The position numbers were made by a program, and so were the translations under genes. From the NCBI GenBank assembly GCA_964562985.1, contig CAZLWE010000014.1:1-59699 (forward strand): DNA of 59,699 nucleotides. The letters run 5' to 3'. Of this stretch, positions 27,028 through 34,444 are shown piece after piece; position 1 is the first letter of the stretch, and each line of letters starts with the position of its first letter. The DNA is from SHLQ01 sp964562985. GTDB lineage: Bacteria; Actinomycetota; Acidimicrobiia; Acidimicrobiales; SHLQ01. A model generated the notes under the pieces. That model had not been told where the DNA came from, did no database searches, and saw only the letters and a program-made list of their open reading frames with translations.

Positions 27028-28311
27028 GTGGTATCTGCAACATCTTCGGCGGTCGAACCGATTGACCAAGGCGAGATCGTCCAGCGCTCGCAGCTGCGCC
27101 GCATGAAAGGCTTCGCGACGCTGTTGCTGGTCGTGGCTGCCGTGGTGTACTTCATTGCCCGAGCCAACCAGGATGGCGGCGCACCGTGGATTGGGTTCGT
27201 GCGTGCAACGGCTGAAGCCGCAATGGTGGGAGCGTTCGCCGACTGGTTTGCCGTAACCGCGCTCTTCAAGCATCCGCTCGGTCTCCCCATCCCGCACACG
27301 GCGATCATCCCGAAGCGCAAAGACGACATCGGCGAAGGACTTGGCGAGTTCGTGCAATCGAACTTCCTTACCGGCGAGGTGGTCTCGGAGAAGCTCAAGG
27401 ACGTCGAAATGTCCAAGCGCCTTGGTACGTGGCTTAGCGAGCCGGCCAATGCCCAGTCCATGGTCTCCGAAGTAGCGGTCGTCGTTTCGGCTATTTCTGA
27501 CGTGTTGAGCGATGACGACGACGTGCGGCTCATGGTCGACTCGCTGGTGCGCGATCGCCTCGGCCGAGTTCCAGTAGCGCCAATCTTGGGTCGGGTCATC
27601 GACGCAGGCATGGACGGCGAGCACCATCACGAGCTCTACAACACGGTGCTCAAAGCCTCGGCCAACTTCTTAGACGACAACCGCAAGACGTTTCGACGAC
27701 GCCTCACCAACGAGTCACCGTGGTGGGTGCCCGAACCGATCGACGATCGAATCTTCGACAAGATCTACAGCGCGGTCATGACGTTCCTGCGCGAGGTCGA
27801 TGGCAATCCGGACCACCACATCAAACGCGACATTGACGTTCGTTCCCGGGAGTTTGCCGAGCGGTTGCGTAGCGATGAGCGCCTCATCGAACAGGGTGAG
27901 CAGCTTAAACAGGAGCTCCTTCACCACCCCGAGTTCCAGGAGTGGACCAAGGACCTCTGGTCGTCGCTACAACGGGGATTCGGAGATGCCACCCGCGACG
28001 CCGACTCCGATGTCCGTCGCCGAATCTCCGATGCCATCGTGACCCTCGCCGATCGATTGGTCGAGGACACAGCACTTCAAGCCAAGGTCGATCACTGGCT
28101 CGAATCGATCGTGGTGTATCTCGCTGAGGCAGGTCGAGGCGAGATCGGCAACCTCATCGCGAACACCGTCGAAGGCTGGGACCCCTACGACACCGCCGAT
28201 CGCATCGAACTTCAGGTCGGCCGAGACCTGCAGTTCATCCGTATCAACGGCACGATCGTCGGCGGCCTAGCCGGCTTCACGATCCACCTGATCTCCGAGC
28301 TGTTCTTCTAA
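27028..28311 (+). CDS. DUF445 membrane protein
   Basis: The 427-residue protein matches the DUF445 family: MKGFATLLLVVAAVVYFIA is the first membrane segment, then FVRATAEAAMVGAFADWFAV, HPLGLPIPHTAIIPKRKDDI and a long helical cytoplasmic region, with a last membrane segment IVGGLAGFTIHLISELFF at the C-terminus. The family is widespread and has no established function. The GTG start is at 27028, 46 bases from the divergent ABC-F start. It is followed by a gene-free repeat-rich stretch. Confidence 0.9.
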   Translation: MVSATSSAVEPIDQGEIVQRSQLRRMKGFATLLLVVAAVVYFIARANQDGGAPWIGFVRATAEAAMVGAFADWFAVTALFKHPLGLPIPHTAIIPKRKDDIGEGLGEFVQSNFLTGEVVSEKLKDVEMSKRLGTWLSEPANAQSMVSEVAVVVSAISDVLSDDDDVRLMVDSLVRDRLGRVPVAPILGRVIDAGMDGEHHHELYNTVLKASANFLDDNRKTFRRRLTNESPWWVPEPIDDRIFDKIYSAVMTFLREVDGNPDHHIKRDIDVRSREFAERLRSDERLIEQGEQLKQELLHHPEFQEWTKDLWSSLQRGFGDATRDADSDVRRRISDAIVTLADRLVEDTALQAKVDHWLESIVVYLAEAGRGEIGNLIANTVEGWDPYDTADRIELQVGRDLQFIRINGTIVGGLAGFTIHLISELFF

Positions 28312-28624
28312 TCCCGGGCTTCGCCCTCCAGCGGTCGCAATCCGGCCCTGGTGGGCCTCGATGCTCGGCTGCTGGCCGGAGGCCCATTTCCGCCCGCACC
28401 GGCTTCGCAGCTGCGGGCTACCCGTGCTTTCCAGAGTGTCCTCCGGGGGCCCAGGAACCCAAAGGGTTCCCCTGCACGGAGCGTCCTCGCTTCGCTGCGG
28501 CATACTGGCTTCGCGCCATGCGCTCGGCCTGCTACCGGGGGCCTCGCGCCTGCTGCGTAAACGGCGTCCGCTTCCACCGGCTTCGCAGCTGGAAGCTATC
28601 GATAACGGAGGGTCTGACGCCAGG
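28312..28624. repeat. gene-free stretch of GC-rich palindromic elements
   Basis: The 313 bases between the DUF445 and GluQ-RS genes have no credible gene but many short inverted repeats built around GGCTTCGC. Two are clearly related: 28392-28418 (stem GCCCGCA/TGCGGGC) and 28570-28596 (stem GCTTCCA/TGGAAGC). They have different stems but the same 13-base loop CCGGCTTCGCAGC. A looser third copy lies near 28500-28525 (GCAT ... ATGC around TGGCTTCGCGCC). The region may be a cluster of REP-like elements or folded RNA. Confidence 0.6.
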
Positions 28625-29530
28625 TTACGGAAGGATCCAGACGGTGTCGGTGGTTGGGAGGGTTTCGGGGTTGAAGCGTTCGAGGAGGTCTTCCATTGCG
28701 GGGATTGTCGGGTCAGCGGCGGGCCATAGACCGATCCCGACGGCGAGTGCGCGGCGGATCTGATCCGGGGCGAAACCGATTTCTTCCAGTTCGGCGAGGT
28801 TGACGCCGCCGCCCCGCTTGGCGAGTCGCTCGCCTTCCTCGTCGATCATGAGCGGGACGTGGGCATGTTCAACTTGGTCGAGATCTAAGGCGGTTCGAAG
28901 CCAAATATGGCGTGCGGTGCCTTGCAGAAGGTCGGCGCCTCGTACGACTTCGGTGACCCCCTGGTCGGCATCGTCGAGAACGGTTGCAAGGTTGTAGGAG
29001 GCCACGCCGTCGTTGCGTTGGATGACGAAGTCGTCGACAAATTCTGATTGGGGGCCGTAGTGGCGGTCGGCGAAGTCGATCGTTGGGTGCCCGCTGCGGA
29101 CGCGTAGCGCTGCTGGACGGTGTTGAGACCGTTCCGCCCGCTCTGAATCGGTGAGGTCGCTGCACGTCCCTGGGTAGGCGCCCTCGGGAAGGTGAACGTG
29201 CGGGGCTTGTGCGGCTTCGCGGACTTCGCGACGCGAGCAGAAGCACTCATACAACAACCCCTTCTGGCCCAACTCGTCGATCGCACCGCTATACCGGGCC
29301 GAACGCGCCGATTGTCGAAGCATCGGACCAGCGAACGTGATGCCCATCGCGGCGAGGTCGACGAGTTGCGTTCCCTCGTGTTCGGGCGTACAGACATTGG
29401 GGTCTAGGTCGTCGATGCGCAGACGCAACTCTCCGCCATGATGATGGGCGGACAACCAGGCCAGCATCGCGGTGCGCAGGTTGCCCACATGAAGTCGCCC
29501 CGAGGGGGATGGTGCGTAGCGCCCAATCAT
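28625..29530 (-). CDS. gluQ: glutamyl-Q tRNA(Asp) synthetase
   Basis: This 301-residue GluRS-like protein lacks the anticodon-binding half and glutamylates queuosine in tRNA(Asp). It has RYAPSPSGRLHVGNLRTAML (the HIGH-type motif is H14-V-G-N), RIDDLDPN, the zinc-site cysteines in CFCSRREVREA and YPGTC, and RLAKRGGG as the KMSKS-like motif. Length and motif order fit GluQ-RS rather than full GluRS. ATG 29530 was chosen over the adjacent upstream GTG 29533. It is the last gene in a minus-strand run from 31683. Confidence 0.9.
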   Translation of the reverse strand: MIGRYAPSPSGRLHVGNLRTAMLAWLSAHHHGGELRLRIDDLDPNVCTPEHEGTQLVDLAAMGITFAGPMLRQSARSARYSGAIDELGQKGLLYECFCSRREVREAAQAPHVHLPEGAYPGTCSDLTDSERAERSQHRPAALRVRSGHPTIDFADRHYGPQSEFVDDFVIQRNDGVASYNLATVLDDADQGVTEVVRGADLLQGTARHIWLRTALDLDQVEHAHVPLMIDEEGERLAKRGGGVNLAELEEIGFAPDQIRRALAVGIGLWPAADPTIPAMEDLLERFNPETLPTTDTVWILP

Positions 29531-29578
29531 CACGTCTCGACCTTATGTCGCGGCGCCGCCGGGTCGGGTGAATCGCAC

Positions 29579-29779
29579 CTAACGCCGACGATTGTCGAGC
29601 AAGGGAACGAGCCCAACAAGGAGCCCGAAGATCCCCAGTCCCAGGAATACCCACTCGCCGGTCGCGAACGCCAGGATCATGAAGATCGCTGCGGTTGCAC
29701 CCATAACGGCAAGCAGTGGCCCGGGAGCTTGACGCTGTGGCGGGCGCCGCTGCGCTCGAGGTGGCGTGGAGCGATCCAT
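29579..29779 (-). CDS. small membrane protein, 66 aa
   Basis: A short basic Pro/Arg-rich N-terminus (MDRSTPPRAQRRPPQRQ) is followed by two hydrophobic helices, LLAVMGATAAIFMILAFATG and WVFLGLGIFGLLVGLVPLL, and a positive tail NRRR. This topology makes a two-pass inner-membrane protein likely. There is no recognisable family. It sits between the glutaminyl cyclase and gluQ genes on the same strand (56 and 48 bases away), consistent with a small co-transcribed gene. Confidence 0.6.
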   Translation of the reverse strand: MDRSTPPRAQRRPPQRQAPGPLLAVMGATAAIFMILAFATGEWVFLGLGIFGLLVGLVPLLDNRRR

Positions 29780-29835
29780 ACCGTCAGGTTATTGGGCGCG
29801 AGACGATGTGGGGCCGCACGGGCGTGTCGCGACGT

Positions 29836-30819
29836 CTAACCGGCAGTGGCTTCGTCGAAGAGTTGCACCCGGTAGGTCACCGGCCAACGCTTGCCGGTGA
29901 GAAGGTATGTGCCGTCCTCAGGATCGAAGGCAATCCCGTTGAGCACGTCGTCGTTGCTGCCCTCGGCGACTTCGGGAGTGAGCGCACGGGCGTTGAGCAC
30001 TCGCGTGACGTTGCCGCTGTCCGGATCGATCTGGATGATGAGCGACGACTGCCAGATGTTCGCCCACACCGCCTGGTCGACGCATTCGAGTTCGTTGATC
30101 AGCTGCACTGGCGCGCCCGACAACGTGACGGAAACTTCGCTCAGGAGCTCGAAGGACTCGGCATCACGGAACTGCAGCCTGTCGCTCCCGTTCGACATGA
30201 TGAGGCGGTCGCCGTCGTGGCAGATCCCCCAACCTTGCCCCTCGTACTCATATGACTCGATGACCTCAAAGGTCTCGACGTCGTAGCGAAAGGCGATCTC
30301 GTCCTGCCAGGTAAGCAGCACGGCGGTGTCGCCGGCAGGGTCCTCGATCACGGTGATCCCTTCGCCGAAGACATCGGGAACACCGGTCGAACGGATGACC
30401 GCTCCGGTCTCGGGTTCGAGCTCACGAATGGTTGATTGACCGACAAGCCCGGTGCTCTCGAACAATCGTCCTTCCGAGATCTCAAATCCCTGTGTAAAGG
30501 CACTGGTGTCGTGATCGAGAACCTCGAGGATCTCAAAGCCAACATCGATCGGAATCTCTCGTTCGTCGACGTTGCGCAGTGCGTTGTCGACAAACGCCGG
30601 AAAGTCATCGGGCGCATCGGCTGCCGGGGGCTCGACGCTACCCTCTGCTTGGAGGGCTTGGTCCGAACCGGCTGCCGATGAAGCTGGCGGCGTTTCCTCA
30701 AGGGTCTGGACAATTTCAGACTGTTCGGGGACGCTCGGCGATCGGGCGAAGTCCCATGCAAAGAACCCCACCACCAAGATGGTGACCACCAATGCTGTGG
30801 CTACGAATGGATTTCGCAT
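29836..30819 (-). CDS. glutaminyl-peptide cyclotransferase (plant/bacterial beta-propeller type)
   Basis: The enzyme converts N-terminal glutamine to pyroglutamate on exported peptides. An N-terminal membrane anchor (about residues 7-25) and acidic linker precede the five-blade propeller domain (~100-327), with the family landmarks FTQGFEISEGRLFESTGLVG, IRELEPETG, ITVIEDP, YEGQGWGICHDGDRLIMSNG and LINELECVDQAVWANIW. It is placed outside the membrane. ATG 30819 abuts the stop of the upstream gene (TAA-ATG), so the two are probably co-translated. Confidence 0.88.
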   Translation of the reverse strand: MRNPFVATALVVTILVVGFFAWDFARSPSVPEQSEIVQTLEETPPASSAAGSDQALQAEGSVEPPAADAPDDFPAFVDNALRNVDEREIPIDVGFEILEVLDHDTSAFTQGFEISEGRLFESTGLVGQSTIRELEPETGAVIRSTGVPDVFGEGITVIEDPAGDTAVLLTWQDEIAFRYDVETFEVIESYEYEGQGWGICHDGDRLIMSNGSDRLQFRDAESFELLSEVSVTLSGAPVQLINELECVDQAVWANIWQSSLIIQIDPDSGNVTRVLNARALTPEVAEGSNDDVLNGIAFDPEDGTYLLTGKRWPVTYRVQLFDEATAG

Positions 30820-31683
30820 TTACCGAGAGCCCGGATCCACCGGAGTTGGGATGAACACCTCATCGAGGACGGGTAGTTCAGGAGCCTCTTCTTGATATAC
30901 GAAGCCGTCACCAATTCGGATGTCGCACGTAACCTCGATGTATTCGAGCGTGGGATCGACGCCGAAGATTGGACGCGTCGCCAAGGCCGTCCACTGGTCG
31001 GAGAAGCTCGATTGTTCGAGCTCCTCGAGATCCCAACGGGCGGACTCGCCAATTTCGACGAAGGTAGCGAGCCGGTCAGCTACGGCGGCGAAGTCAGCGG
31101 TGATCTGGCCCAGCCGAAGGGTGGAGGCGGCGGAATAAAACTCCAGCGCCGTGCGCTGAGGGGCACCCAGAAGACCCGATTCCAGAGGGTCGATTCGATC
31201 GGTATCAATGATCGCCGGCGGCGGCTCAGCCGGTGGAGGAGGCGGAACGGTCGACGAGGTCGTAGTCGTTGTTTCGGGGACGTCCTGACCGGCGGCTTCA
31301 GCGTTCGATCGAGCGACCGTCGGAAATTCGGGTACTTCTTCCTCGGGAATGTCGCCCAATTCGTGCACACCCACATCAATTGCGGGTGATCCGGCTGGCA
31401 AGATTGGGTCGCCTGCGAGGTTCACGAGTGTGATCGGAATCTCCCGCAAGTCTGCACGGAACCCAGAAGCGAGCGAGCAGAGTCGTTGGTTGTCATCGAC
31501 CGGGATCGTGGTGGTTGTTGTGGTGGTCACCACGACGGTGGTTGTCGATTGGAGGGCGGCCTCGGCTTGGGCTTCTGCGCGATCACTCCCAAGACGAGCG
31601 AATAGCCACACGATCATGAGAGCGACCAGGCCCACGAGGATGGCCCCTCGAAGTTCGCGGGCAAAAATATGTGAGCGCTTCAC
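30820..31683 (-). CDS. membrane-anchored protein with Thr-rich linkers, unknown function
   Basis: I do not recognise this ~287-residue protein. It has a short basic N-terminus, one transmembrane helix (AILVGLVALMIVWLFARLG), a poly-Thr linker (TTTVVVTTTTTTTIPV), a region with a second Thr/Pro-rich linker near the middle, and a C-terminal ~110-residue helical/mixed domain. The linkers suggest an extracytoplasmic protein spanning the cell wall. The open frame begins at 31779, but GTG 31683 (VKRSHIFARELRG) places a normal anchor at the N-terminus. It is directly coupled to the glutaminyl cyclase gene, so a joint role in envelope protein processing is possible but unproven. Confidence 0.7.
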   Translation of the reverse strand: MKRSHIFARELRGAILVGLVALMIVWLFARLGSDRAEAQAEAALQSTTTVVVTTTTTTTIPVDDNQRLCSLASGFRADLREIPITLVNLAGDPILPAGSPAIDVGVHELGDIPEEEVPEFPTVARSNAEAAGQDVPETTTTTSSTVPPPPPAEPPPAIIDTDRIDPLESGLLGAPQRTALEFYSAASTLRLGQITADFAAVADRLATFVEIGESARWDLEELEQSSFSDQWTALATRPIFGVDPTLEYIEVTCDIRIGDGFVYQEEAPELPVLDEVFIPTPVDPGSR

Positions 31684-31745
31684 GGTGAATAGCCTATGAC
31701 ACACCGAGGCCCCATCGAGGGTCACCCAGTACCGAGATTTGGGGT

Positions 31746-32225
31746 ATGGGGAGCCAGAGCTCCGTCCGTCGAATTGCACCGATGCCCAAAGCGCGCCTAC
31801 CGTCTCGGTTCATGCGTGGAGGGTGGAGACGTTTCGGGCTGTACATCGCCACTGTCGCCTCCCTGGTCGCGATCATCACGATCGCTACCAGGGGCGATGG
31901 TGGGGGGTTCAACACCGTTGTGGCACAGCTGCTATTCATTGGGGCCATTGCGTACCTATTGACCTTTGTCGTGTGGCCGCGGCGGACTCGTTTGTCCAGC
32001 CAACACCCGGCAATTGCCAACGGTGGCGAAGTACCCCGGCCTGGTCCGCGCCTAGAAACTCCCGAGCCTGACCAGCGTCCGGTAATGCGGATCGAACCTC
32101 GTCCGCCAGGTTCCCATCCGGCGTCTGAAGTGCACGCACGCGATCGTCTTGCGGAGCGGCCCTCCCGCGGCCGCCGCCCGACGCAGCGACAATCCACTGG
32201 GGAGATGCGCTGGCCAGCGCGCTAA
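31746..32225 (+). CDS. small putative membrane protein with basic C-terminus
   Basis: Two hydrophobic stretches, FGLYIATVASLVAIITIA and VVAQLLFIGAIAYLLTFVVW, are followed by an ~80-residue Pro/Arg-rich, probably disordered cytoplasmic tail. No family is recognised. The ATG at 31746 or the internal ATG 31812 (MRGGWRRFGLYI) could be the start. The opposite strand also has an open frame (31694-32197), but it is Arg-rich without structure and reads like a shadow. It lies 41 bases upstream of the zinc metallopeptidase gene on the same strand. Confidence 0.5.
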   Translation: MGSQSSVRRIAPMPKARLPSRFMRGGWRRFGLYIATVASLVAIITIATRGDGGGFNTVVAQLLFIGAIAYLLTFVVWPRRTRLSSQHPAIANGGEVPRPGPRLETPEPDQRPVMRIEPRPPGSHPASEVHARDRLAERPSRGRRPTQRQSTGEMRWPAR

Positions 32226-32266
32226 GGTCTCTGCTGCATCATTTGCTAGGCGGCCGGGAGAGATAA

Positions 32267-33289
32267 ATGGTTAAGGTTCCTAAGGGATATCGAAGCCGAA
32301 ATGTTCAAGATCGTCGCGGCTCGCGAAGCGGCGGCGGTTTTGGTGGTTTTGGTGGAAGTCGTCGTGGAGGCAGCCTCGGAGGCTCGCTCGGCGGGGGCGC
32401 AGTCGGTGGCGCCGCAGCGGCACCACGGTCAGGAAGGCGAGGTTGCGGTGGTCTCGGACTCGTTCTGGTCGTCGTGTTCGGACTTCTCTTGTTCAGCTGT
32501 CTCGGAAACGGTGGTGGCCTCGCTGCGCCGGATCTAACGAGCGACGGCGGACTCGCAGGTGGCGGCGTTTCGCAGTCGAACGCCGATCCATCCGATTTCA
32601 GCGCGGATGAGAACCTCGCCTTCGACTTGGCCAATGCCGTACTCGATGACGTGCAGGTCTTTTGGGCCGGCGAATTTGCCGCTTCCGGATCAACGTATCC
32701 AGACGCAGGGCTCGTGATCTTTGACAATGGCGTGAGCACGGGTGGATGCGGTAACGCGTCGTCGAACGTCGGACCCTTCTACTGCCCAGCAGATTCAAAC
32801 GCGTACATCGATCTCCAGTTCATGTTCCGGCTGCAATCCCAGCTCGGAGCCGAAGGCGACTTTGCTCAGGCGTATATCCTCGCCCATGAGATCGGCCACC
32901 ACGTGCAGAACGTCGTCGGGATCAACAACCGTGTTCGTCAGGCGCAGTCAGGCGCTTCCCAAGCTCAGGCGAACGAACTCAACGTCTTCCTCGAACTCCA
33001 GGCAGACTGCCTCGCAGGTATGTGGGCCCGAGACTTCCAGATTCGCACCGATGAGATCCTCGCTTCTGGGGATCAAGAGCTGATCAACAACTCCCTACTA
33101 CTCGAGGATGGCGATTTGAATGAGGGCGTTCGAGCTGCGGGCGCGGTCGGCGATGATGCCATCACCGGAAGCACGAATGCGGAAAACTTTACGCACGGAA
33201 CCTCGGCCCAGCGGGTTGAATGGTTCAGCCGAGGTTTCGAGACCGGAGACTTCGACCAATGCTGGACCTTCCCCGACGGAGCGATTTAG
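32267..33289 (+). CDS. neutral zinc metallopeptidase, YpfJ family
   Basis: The 340-residue protein has a Gly/Arg/Ser-rich N-terminus, one transmembrane segment (LGLVLVVVFGLLLFSCLG) and a zincin-like domain. Zinc ligands are His207 and His211 in AHEIGHHVQN with catalytic Glu208, and Glu243 in LELQADCLAGMWA. GNASSNVGPFYCPADSNAYIDLQF is family-typical. The active site probably faces outward. The family's substrates are unknown. ATG 32267 follows GGGAGAG at good spacing. The next gene starts seven bases after its stop. Confidence 0.9.
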   Translation: MVKVPKGYRSRNVQDRRGSRSGGGFGGFGGSRRGGSLGGSLGGGAVGGAAAAPRSGRRGCGGLGLVLVVVFGLLLFSCLGNGGGLAAPDLTSDGGLAGGGVSQSNADPSDFSADENLAFDLANAVLDDVQVFWAGEFAASGSTYPDAGLVIFDNGVSTGGCGNASSNVGPFYCPADSNAYIDLQFMFRLQSQLGAEGDFAQAYILAHEIGHHVQNVVGINNRVRQAQSGASQAQANELNVFLELQADCLAGMWARDFQIRTDEILASGDQELINNSLLLEDGDLNEGVRAAGAVGDDAITGSTNAENFTHGTSAQRVEWFSRGFETGDFDQCWTFPDGAI

Positions 33290-33295
33290 AACCTA

Positions 33296-34348
33296 ATGCA
33301 GGATTCCAATAGCGGTAGCCAGGCCGTCAAGCATGTCTCGATCGACGGAGTGCATAAGTCGTTCGGCGACACCACGGTCTTGCAGGGAATCGACCTCGCA
33401 GTGGAAGCCGGAAAGAGCCTCGCGCTCTTGGGCCCAAGCGGGTGCGGGAAGACCACCCTGCTCCGCTTGATCGCTGGGCTTGAAACACCCGATAGCGGTG
33501 AGATCACCGTTGGCGGGACAGTGATGGCCGGTGGCAACGTCTGGGTGCCTCCAGAGCGACGCAACATCGGCATGGTCTTCCAGGATTGGGCACTGTTCCC
33601 ACACCTGACCGTCCGAAAGAACGTTGAGTACGGCCTCGACCGAGATGAACGTAAGACGGGGCGAGCGAGTGAATCGTTGGAAATGGTGGGTCTCGGTCAC
33701 CTCGGAGACCGAATGCCAGACACCTTGTCTGGTGGTCAACAGCAACGCGTCGCTCTCGCCCGGGCGATTGCGCCGCGTCCGAAGGTGCTGTTGCTAGACG
33801 AACCGTTCTCCAATCTCGACGCAGCCTTGCGGGTCGGCGTGCGCACGGATGTGCATCGGTTGCTCATCGACCTCGGCATCACCTCGGTCTTCGTAACCCA
33901 CGACCAAGAAGAGGCTTTCGTGCTCGGAGACGAGGTCGCGGTTATGCGAAGCGGGCTCATCGAACAGCTCGGAACCCCTCACCACTTATACGAGCAACCT
34001 CAGAACCCGTGGATTGCGAGCTTTGTCGGGGACGCGAACCTCGTTGAGGCCCATGCGACCGGCGATGAGGTGGATTGCCCTATTGGAGAAGTGCCGCTCA
34101 AGTCCCCGGCTCACGGTTCGGTCGATGTGCTGATTCGGCCCGAGGACCTGCGACTCGATCAGGGCGGTGACTATCTCGTCTCGCTTGTCGAGTACTACGG
34201 CCACGATGCGATGGTCACGGTTGCTCTTGCGGAGGGCGTTGAGGTTCTTGCCCGTGTACCCGCTCGCACCGCCCTTTTACGTGGTGACAGGGTCGATGTG
34301 CGATACTCGGGCGAGCCCACCGTCGCGTTCTCGAGAGCCGGCTCCTAA
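33296..34348 (+). CDS. ABC transporter ATP-binding protein (FbpC/PotA-like)
   Basis: The 350-residue ATPase has Walker A GPSGCGKTTL (46-55), Q-loop FQDWALFPHLTVRKN, signature LSGGQQQRVALARA, Walker B LLLDEPFSNLD and switch THDQEEA. A C-terminal TOBE-type domain (~250-345, VDVLIRPEDLRL) marks the iron(III)/spermidine/molybdate importer group. No permease or binding-protein gene is adjacent in the window, so its partners are elsewhere, and the substrate is open. It starts seven bases after the zinc peptidase stop; the two may share a transcript by chance of packing. Confidence 0.9.
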   Translation: MQDSNSGSQAVKHVSIDGVHKSFGDTTVLQGIDLAVEAGKSLALLGPSGCGKTTLLRLIAGLETPDSGEITVGGTVMAGGNVWVPPERRNIGMVFQDWALFPHLTVRKNVEYGLDRDERKTGRASESLEMVGLGHLGDRMPDTLSGGQQQRVALARAIAPRPKVLLLDEPFSNLDAALRVGVRTDVHRLLIDLGITSVFVTHDQEEAFVLGDEVAVMRSGLIEQLGTPHHLYEQPQNPWIASFVGDANLVEAHATGDEVDCPIGEVPLKSPAHGSVDVLIRPEDLRLDQGGDYLVSLVEYYGHDAMVTVALAEGVEVLARVPARTALLRGDRVDVRYSGEPTVAFSRAGS

Positions 34349-34368
34349 CGCACCAAAACGCAATGAGC

Positions 34369-34402
34369 CCGTGGCGAGCGAGGTCTCCCTCACAAGCCAC
34401 GG
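34369..34402. terminator. inverted repeat after the ABC ATPase gene
   Basis: CCGTGGC (34369-34375) pairs perfectly with GCCACGG (34396-34402) around a 20-base loop, shortly after the ABC gene stop. It faces the convergent surface-protein gene. There is no U-tract. Confidence 0.4.
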
Positions 34403-34425
34403 ACTCCGTGAACTAGCGGCGCTAC

Positions 34426-34444
34426 GGCCTACCGGGTGTAGGCC
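34426..34444 (-). terminator. hairpin overlapping the stop codon of the surface-protein gene
   Basis: GGCCTAC (34426-34432) and GTAGGCC (34438-34444) form a seven-pair stem with a five-base loop. The gene's stop codon at 34429-34431 lies inside the hairpin. It is a probable terminator or 3'-end stabiliser. Confidence 0.45.

Noticed and set aside
28361..28729. 122-residue plus-strand open frame
   Set aside because: It runs through palindromic repeats and antisense to gluQ; composition is that of a GC-rich shadow.
31694..32197. 167-residue minus-strand open frame
   Set aside because: It is Arg-rich without structure, while the plus-strand frame has two clear membrane segments.
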